Source: Pseudomonas sp. K2I15 (GTDB lineage Bacteria; Pseudomonadota; Gammaproteobacteria; Pseudomonadales; Pseudomonadaceae). Taken from it: a DNA stretch of 34,674 nt. Shown here piece by piece: positions 31,069 through 34,674 of the stretch. The DNA lies in NCBI RefSeq assembly GCF_002204795.1, contig NZ_NIXO01000060.1, positions 1 through 34,674 on the forward strand. The letters are read 5' to 3'. Positions within the stretch are counted from its first letter, which is position 1. Each line of letters opens with the position of its first letter. A model generated the notes under the pieces. It was given only the letters and a program-made list of their open reading frames with translations. It searched no databases and was not told where the DNA came from. The position numbers and the translations under genes were made by a program.

Positions 31069-32853
31069 TTAGCGGTCCACGTCGGCCATAACGAAATCGA
31101 TACTACCCAGGTACGCAATCAAGTCCGCGACCATTTCACCCTTGATCACCGAAGGGATCTGCTGCAGGTGCGGGAAGCTTGGGGTGCGAATCCGGGTGCG
31201 GTAGCTCATGGTGCCGCCATCGCTCGTCAGGTAATAACTGTTGATACCCTTGGTCGCTTCGATCATCTGGAAGGACTCGTTGGCCGGCATTACCGGGCCC
31301 CACGAAACTTGCAGGAAGTGCGTGATCAGGGTTTCGATGTGTTGCAGCGTGCGCTCTTTCGGCGGCGGCGTGGTCAGCGGGTGATCCGCCTTGTACGGGC
31401 CTTCCGGCATGTTGCGCATGCACTGTTCGATGATTTTCAGGCTCTGGCGCATTTCTTCGACGCGCACGATGCAGCGGTCGTAGGCATCGCCGTTGGCTGC
31501 CAGCGGCACTTCGAATTCGAAGTTCTGGTAGCCGGAGTACGGGCGCGCTTTACGCAGGTCGAAATCGCAACCGGTGGAACGCAGGCCGGCACCGGTGACG
31601 CCCCATTCCAGGGCCTCTTTGGTGTTGTAGGCAGCGACGCCGATGGTCCGGCCTTTGAGAATGCTGTTGTCCAGGGCGGCTTTCTGGTACTCGTCCAGAC
31701 GTTTGGGCATCCAGTCGATGAATTCCTTGACCAGGCGTTCCCAGCCACGCGGCAGGTCGTGGGCAACACCGCCGATGCGGTACCAGGCCGGGTGCAGGCG
31801 GAAACCGGTGATGGCTTCGATCACCTTGTAGGCGCGTTGACGGTCGGTGAAGGTGAAGAACACCGGGGTCATGGCGCCGACGTCCTGGATATAGGTACCC
31901 AGGAACAGCAGGTGGCTGGTGATCCGGAAGAACTCGGCCATCATGATGCGGATGGTGTCGACCTTGTCCGGTACCTTGATGCCGGCCAGCTTCTCGACCG
32001 AGAGCACGTACGGCAGGTTGTTCATCACGCCGCCGAGGTAGTCGATACGGTCGGTGTACGGGATGAAGCTGTGCCACGACTGACGCTCGGCCATCTTCTC
32101 GGCACCACGGTGGTGGTAGCCGACGTCAGGCACGCAGTCGACGATTTCTTCGCCGTCCAGTTGCAGGATGATGCGGAAGGCACCGTGAGCCGAAGGGTGG
32201 TTCGGGCCCAGGTTGAGGAACATGTAGTCCTCGTTGGTACCGGAGCGCTTCATGCCCCAGTCTTCCGGACGGAAGCGTGCCGCCTCTTCTTCAAGCTGTT
32301 GCTTGGCGAGGGTCAGGCTGAATGGATCGAATTCGGTGGCGCGGGCAGGGAAGTCCTTGCGCAGCGGGTGACCTTCCCAGGTCGGCGGCATCATGATGCG
32401 CGTCAGGTGCGGGTGGCCTGGGAAGTCGATGCCGAACATGTCCCACACTTCACGCTCGTACCAGTTGGCGTTAGGCCAGATACCGGTCACGGTCGGAACG
32501 CTCAGGTCGCTCTCGGAGAGGGCCACCTTGATCATCACGTCGCTGTTACGTTCCAGCGACATCAGGTGGTAGAACACGGTGAAATCGGCGCCGCTCGGCA
32601 GCCCCTGGCGCTTGGTGCGCAGGCGCTCGTCCACGCCATGCAGGTCATACAGCATGACGTACGGCTTGGGCAGGTTGCGCAGGAAGCTCAGGACTTCGAC
32701 GAGCCTGGCACGCGCCACCCACAGCACCGGCATACCGGTGCGTGTGGCCTGGGCGGTGAAGGCGTCAGGGCCAAAACGGTTATTGAGTTCGACGACCACA
32801 TCCTGGTCGTCTGCCTTATAAGGCGGGATGCGTCGAGCACTGCCTGTAGTCAT
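31069..32853 (-). CDS. nuoC: NADH-quinone oxidoreductase fused subunit C/D
   Basis: A natural fusion of the 30-kDa (about 1-190) and 49-kDa (about 200-594) subunits, as in E. coli and other gamma-proteobacteria; 594 residues. The C part has NWYEREVWDMFGIDFPGHPHLTRI; the D part begins with NLGPNHPSAHGAFRIILQLDGE and contains DCVPDVGYHHRGAEKMAE, quinone-site material. The start ATG 32853 has no good ribosome site, only AAAGCGATAAAAAACC. It lies 72 bases after nuoB. The gene is often written nuoCD. Confidence 0.96.
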   Translation of the reverse strand: MTTGSARRIPPYKADDQDVVVELNNRFGPDAFTAQATRTGMPVLWVARARLVEVLSFLRNLPKPYVMLYDLHGVDERLRTKRQGLPSGADFTVFYHLMSLERNSDVMIKVALSESDLSVPTVTGIWPNANWYEREVWDMFGIDFPGHPHLTRIMMPPTWEGHPLRKDFPARATEFDPFSLTLAKQQLEEEAARFRPEDWGMKRSGTNEDYMFLNLGPNHPSAHGAFRIILQLDGEEIVDCVPDVGYHHRGAEKMAERQSWHSFIPYTDRIDYLGGVMNNLPYVLSVEKLAGIKVPDKVDTIRIMMAEFFRITSHLLFLGTYIQDVGAMTPVFFTFTDRQRAYKVIEAITGFRLHPAWYRIGGVAHDLPRGWERLVKEFIDWMPKRLDEYQKAALDNSILKGRTIGVAAYNTKEALEWGVTGAGLRSTGCDFDLRKARPYSGYQNFEFEVPLAANGDAYDRCIVRVEEMRQSLKIIEQCMRNMPEGPYKADHPLTTPPPKERTLQHIETLITHFLQVSWGPVMPANESFQMIEATKGINSYYLTSDGGTMSYRTRIRTPSFPHLQQIPSVIKGEMVADLIAYLGSIDFVMADVDR

Positions 32854-32925
32854 GGTTTTTTATCGCTTTCGGTCAACGTAAAGAATGAAGCCAGGTTTTC
32901 GTTCTATAAAAGAAGCGGTTCTGGA

Positions 32926-33600
32926 TCAGACTTCGTCGGGGCTGCGCAGGTTGGTTACCTGAATACGCTGTTCGCGGCGCTGTTCCTTTTGTGACGGCAT
33001 CTCGGCGCGGTATACGCCTTGATCTCCGACAACCCAGGAAAGTGGGCGACGCTCCTTGCCAATCGATTCCTGCAGCAGCATCAAGCCTTGCAGAAATGCT
33101 TCAGGGCGGGGCGGGCAGCCAGGCACGTAGACGTCCACGGGCAGGAACTTGTCCACCCCTTGAACCACGGAGTAGATGTCGTACATGCCACCGGAGTTGG
33201 CGCACGAACCCATGGAGATAACCCACTTTGGCTCGAGCATTTGCTCGTAGAGACGCTGAATGATCGGCGCCATCTTGATAAAGCAGGTACCGGCGATAAC
33301 CATGAAATCCGCCTGACGCGGCGATGCCCGGATAACTTCGGCGCCAAAGCGCGCGATGTCGTGGGGCGCCGTGAAGGCGGTGGTCATTTCCACGTAGCAG
33401 CAGGACAGACCGAAGTTGTACGGCCACAGGGAGTTTTTACGTCCCCAGTTGACCGCGCCATTCAGCACGTCTTCGAGCTTGCCCATGTAGATGTTTTTGT
33501 GGACTTGGTCTTCTAACGGGTCGGAAACGGTTTCGCGTTCGCCGATTGGGTACTGCTCGTTAGGAGCATCCGGGTCGATCCTGGTGAGATTGTATTGCAT
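32926..33600 (-). CDS. nuoB: NADH-quinone oxidoreductase subunit B (cluster N2)
   Basis: The peripheral-arm subunit holding the terminal 4Fe-4S cluster N2, which reduces quinone; 224 residues. Ligands are Cys67-Cys68 (GLSCCYVEM), Cys133 (MGSCANSGG) and Cys162 (VPGCPPRPEA). ATG 33600 (MQYNLTRIDP) has GAGG 9 bases upstream; an in-frame TTG two codons earlier has no better site. It begins 10 bases after nuoA. Confidence 0.96.
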   Translation of the reverse strand: MQYNLTRIDPDAPNEQYPIGERETVSDPLEDQVHKNIYMGKLEDVLNGAVNWGRKNSLWPYNFGLSCCYVEMTTAFTAPHDIARFGAEVIRASPRQADFMVIAGTCFIKMAPIIQRLYEQMLEPKWVISMGSCANSGGMYDIYSVVQGVDKFLPVDVYVPGCPPRPEAFLQGLMLLQESIGKERRPLSWVVGDQGVYRAEMPSQKEQRREQRIQVTNLRSPDEV

Positions 33601-33610
33601 CGCCAAAGCC

Positions 33611-34024
33611 TCATTGTTTCAGCTTCGCTTGCCGCTTGCGACGAGCTTCCGGAGCCCAATCAAGGGCGCCCACTCGAAATAGGTAGACAAGGCCTGCCAA
33701 CAGAATTGCTATGAAAACGAGGGCTTCGACGAATCCGGTCCAGCCGCTTTCGCGGACGGACACAGACCAGGCAAAGAGAAAAAGGGCTTCGATATCGAAG
33801 ATCACGAAGAGCATCGCGACCAGATAGAATTTGGCTGAGAGCCGCAAGCGGGCGCCACCTGTAGGCAGCATGCCGGACTCGAACGGTTCATTTTTGCTGC
33901 GGCCCCAGGCTTTTGACCCGAGGAGGCTGGAGACACCGAGCATGAAGGCGCAAAGGCCGACAACACCGAGGAGGAAAATGGCAAAGCCCCAGTTGTGGGC
34001 CATGAGTCCTGTCGCTTCGGTCAT
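33611..34024 (-). CDS. nuoA: NADH-quinone oxidoreductase subunit A
   Basis: First gene of the operon; 137 residues with three helices. The loop SKNEPFESGMLPTGGARLRLSAKFYLVAMLFVIFDIEALFL contains the conserved acidic Asp77/Glu79 that face the quinone chamber. ATG 34024 (MTEATGLMAHNWG) has AAGGA 8 bases upstream; in-frame sequence back to 34102 is leader. The 137-residue length equals the pseudomonad norm as I recall it. Confidence 0.95.
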   Translation of the reverse strand: MTEATGLMAHNWGFAIFLLGVVGLCAFMLGVSSLLGSKAWGRSKNEPFESGMLPTGGARLRLSAKFYLVAMLFVIFDIEALFLFAWSVSVRESGWTGFVEALVFIAILLAGLVYLFRVGALDWAPEARRKRQAKLKQ

Positions 34025-34114
34025 GCTGGAAATCCTTAACAGAGAGCAAAGGTCTCTGAGCTTGAAAAAGTAACGATGCAGTGACGATATGTCGCAGCGC
34101 AATCAATCGCGGTG

Positions 34115-34143
34115 ATTTTATGGCTAAACACCGGGCAAGTAAA
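34115..34143 (-). promoter_or_regulatory. Candidate sigma-70 promoter of the nuo operon
   Basis: On the minus strand TTTACT and TAAAAT are separated by 17 bases, matching the -35 at 4 of 6 and the -10 at 5 of 6. It lies about 90 bases before the nuoA ATG. It is the best promoter I can see in the leader but is unproven. Confidence 0.38.
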
Positions 34144-34276
34144 ATTCCTATAGCGAAATTATTCGATGGAATAAGGACATAGTGCACCTTCTTGGGGCTG
34201 TAGCCCTTGCGGGGCGGGCATTAGCGGGCTTTTCGCCAATTATGTTTTGTTTAAGCTGTAAAGAAGTTTTCATGCT

Positions 34277-34295
34277 CTAAATGATAATGAATATT
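34277..34295. promoter_or_regulatory. Fur-box-like sequence
   Basis: CTAAATGATAATGAATATT matches the classic 19-base Fur consensus at 14 positions, with the left two hexamers nearly perfect. The surrounding sequence is AT-rich, so chance is not excluded. It is 253 bases from nuoA and may belong to an unseen gene. Confidence 0.3.
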
Positions 34296-34463
34296 GTTTG
34301 CGTGGATTTTAAACAGCTGTTCGGGGTTTAGCGGAGGAAGTTGCTGTTACTTGTGCTCGTGGTGCTAGTTGGTAAAGCGGATCTTTTAACTGGTTTTGTA
34401 GGTGGGGATACCGCTCTGGGTCAATGTTTTGATCGAAATTTGGGGGTTGGGGGGGCGGCTTGA

Positions 34464-34674
34464 TGGTGTACATATCCGTTGCTGCGGTAACGGCTTCCTA
34501 GGGTTCCGCTCTTACAGCGGCTCACTTTTGAACAGCGCAAAAGTAAGCAAAACGCTCTGCCCCGCCTGTCGGCGCCTCGCTTAGGCTCGGCGTGCCCTCA
34601 CTCCGGCATTGCTCCGCGGGCCGCCGCGACGGCCCGTCCCTGGCCCGTCGCGGCTAAACCGGCGTCCTGCCGGT
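34464..34674. repeat. Dispersed pseudomonad intergenic repeat, cut by the window end
   Basis: From about 34464 (TGTACATATCCGTTGCTGCG onward, then CAGCGGCTCACTTTTG, CAAAAGTAAGCAAAACGCTC, CACTCCGGCATTGCTCCGCG) the sequence matches, from memory, a repeat found in many copies between genes of fluorescent pseudomonads. It contains several inverted repeats (CCGTTGCTGCGGTAACGG, CACTTTTG/CAAAAGTAAG, CCGGCGTCCTGCCGG). I know no function for it. Confidence 0.6.

Larger units (their letters stand above)
34025..34463. other. Intergenic region upstream of nuoA
   Basis: No gene is visible in these 439 bases. The nuoA-proximal part holds the nuo leader and candidate promoter. The distal part is AT-richer and contains a Fur-box-like 19-mer (34277-34295) and a tRNA-like stretch (34362-34412). 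Small open frames here lack ribosome sites and recognisable proteins. Confidence 0.7.

Noticed and set aside
31168..32994. 608-codon open frame opposite nuoCD
   Set aside because: Shadow of the conserved fused C/D subunit.
34402..34584. Small 60-codon open frame at the right end
   Set aside because: It runs across the start of the intergenic repeat, with no ribosome site or known protein; probably a repeat-derived false gene.

Overview
The window is a chromosomal segment of a fluorescent pseudomonad (Pseudomonas fluorescens group, gamma-proteobacteria). The evidence is the protein sequences, the fused nuoCD gene, REP/REPIN palindromes of the GTGGGAGCGGGCTTGCTCGCGAA type, and a gene order that, from memory, matches P. 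aeruginosa PAO1 PA2637-PA2666. That order runs from queD through a two-component locus, two chemoreceptors flanking a transporter, and the 13-gene nuo operon. I ran no database search; family names rest on motifs and recall.

Layout, left to right. (1) 1-2950, + strand: a cysteine-rich predicted lipoprotein followed by a class-3 lipase with an N-terminal beta-module. The pair looks like a type VI secretion phospholipase effector and its periplasmic immunity protein. (2) 2953-6698, - strand: a codB-pucR-codA operon for cytosine uptake and deamination with an embedded PucR-type regulator. A near-consensus sigma-54 promoter and two strong palindromes lie upstream. (3) 6901-9679, - strand: NUDIX hydrolase, GNAT acetyltransferase, QueD (queuosine pathway) and a patatin-like hydrolase, with a REPIN between the GNAT gene and queD. 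(4) 9839-12454, + strand: two small tandem PepSY-like exported proteins, a response regulator and a sensor kinase, all overlapping by 1-4 bases and preceded by a TTCAG-N6-TTAAG box. The locus resembles bqsPQRS/carRS. (5) 12592-18117: a TlpQ-like chemoreceptor (-), a YuiF-type transporter (+) and a CtpM-like chemoreceptor (+). Both receptors have FliA-like promoters. (6) 18180-18834, - strand: a RelE/HigB-like toxin and an HTH antitoxin. (7) 19023-34024, - strand: the complete nuoA-N operon for respiratory complex I, ending in a textbook intrinsic terminator. (8) 34025-34674: the nuo upstream region, a Fur-box-like sequence, a tRNA-like remnant and the start of a pseudomonad intergenic repeat that runs off the window.

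Functionally the window joins core respiration (nuo) and chemotaxis (tlpQ, ctpM) with envelope-metal sensing, pyrimidine nitrogen salvage and an accessory antibacterial pair. The least-described parts are the lipoprotein/lipase pair, the operator and promoter architecture upstream of codB, and the transporter of unknown substrate between two chemoreceptors. I found no CRISPR array, prophage, insertion sequence or intact RNA gene.
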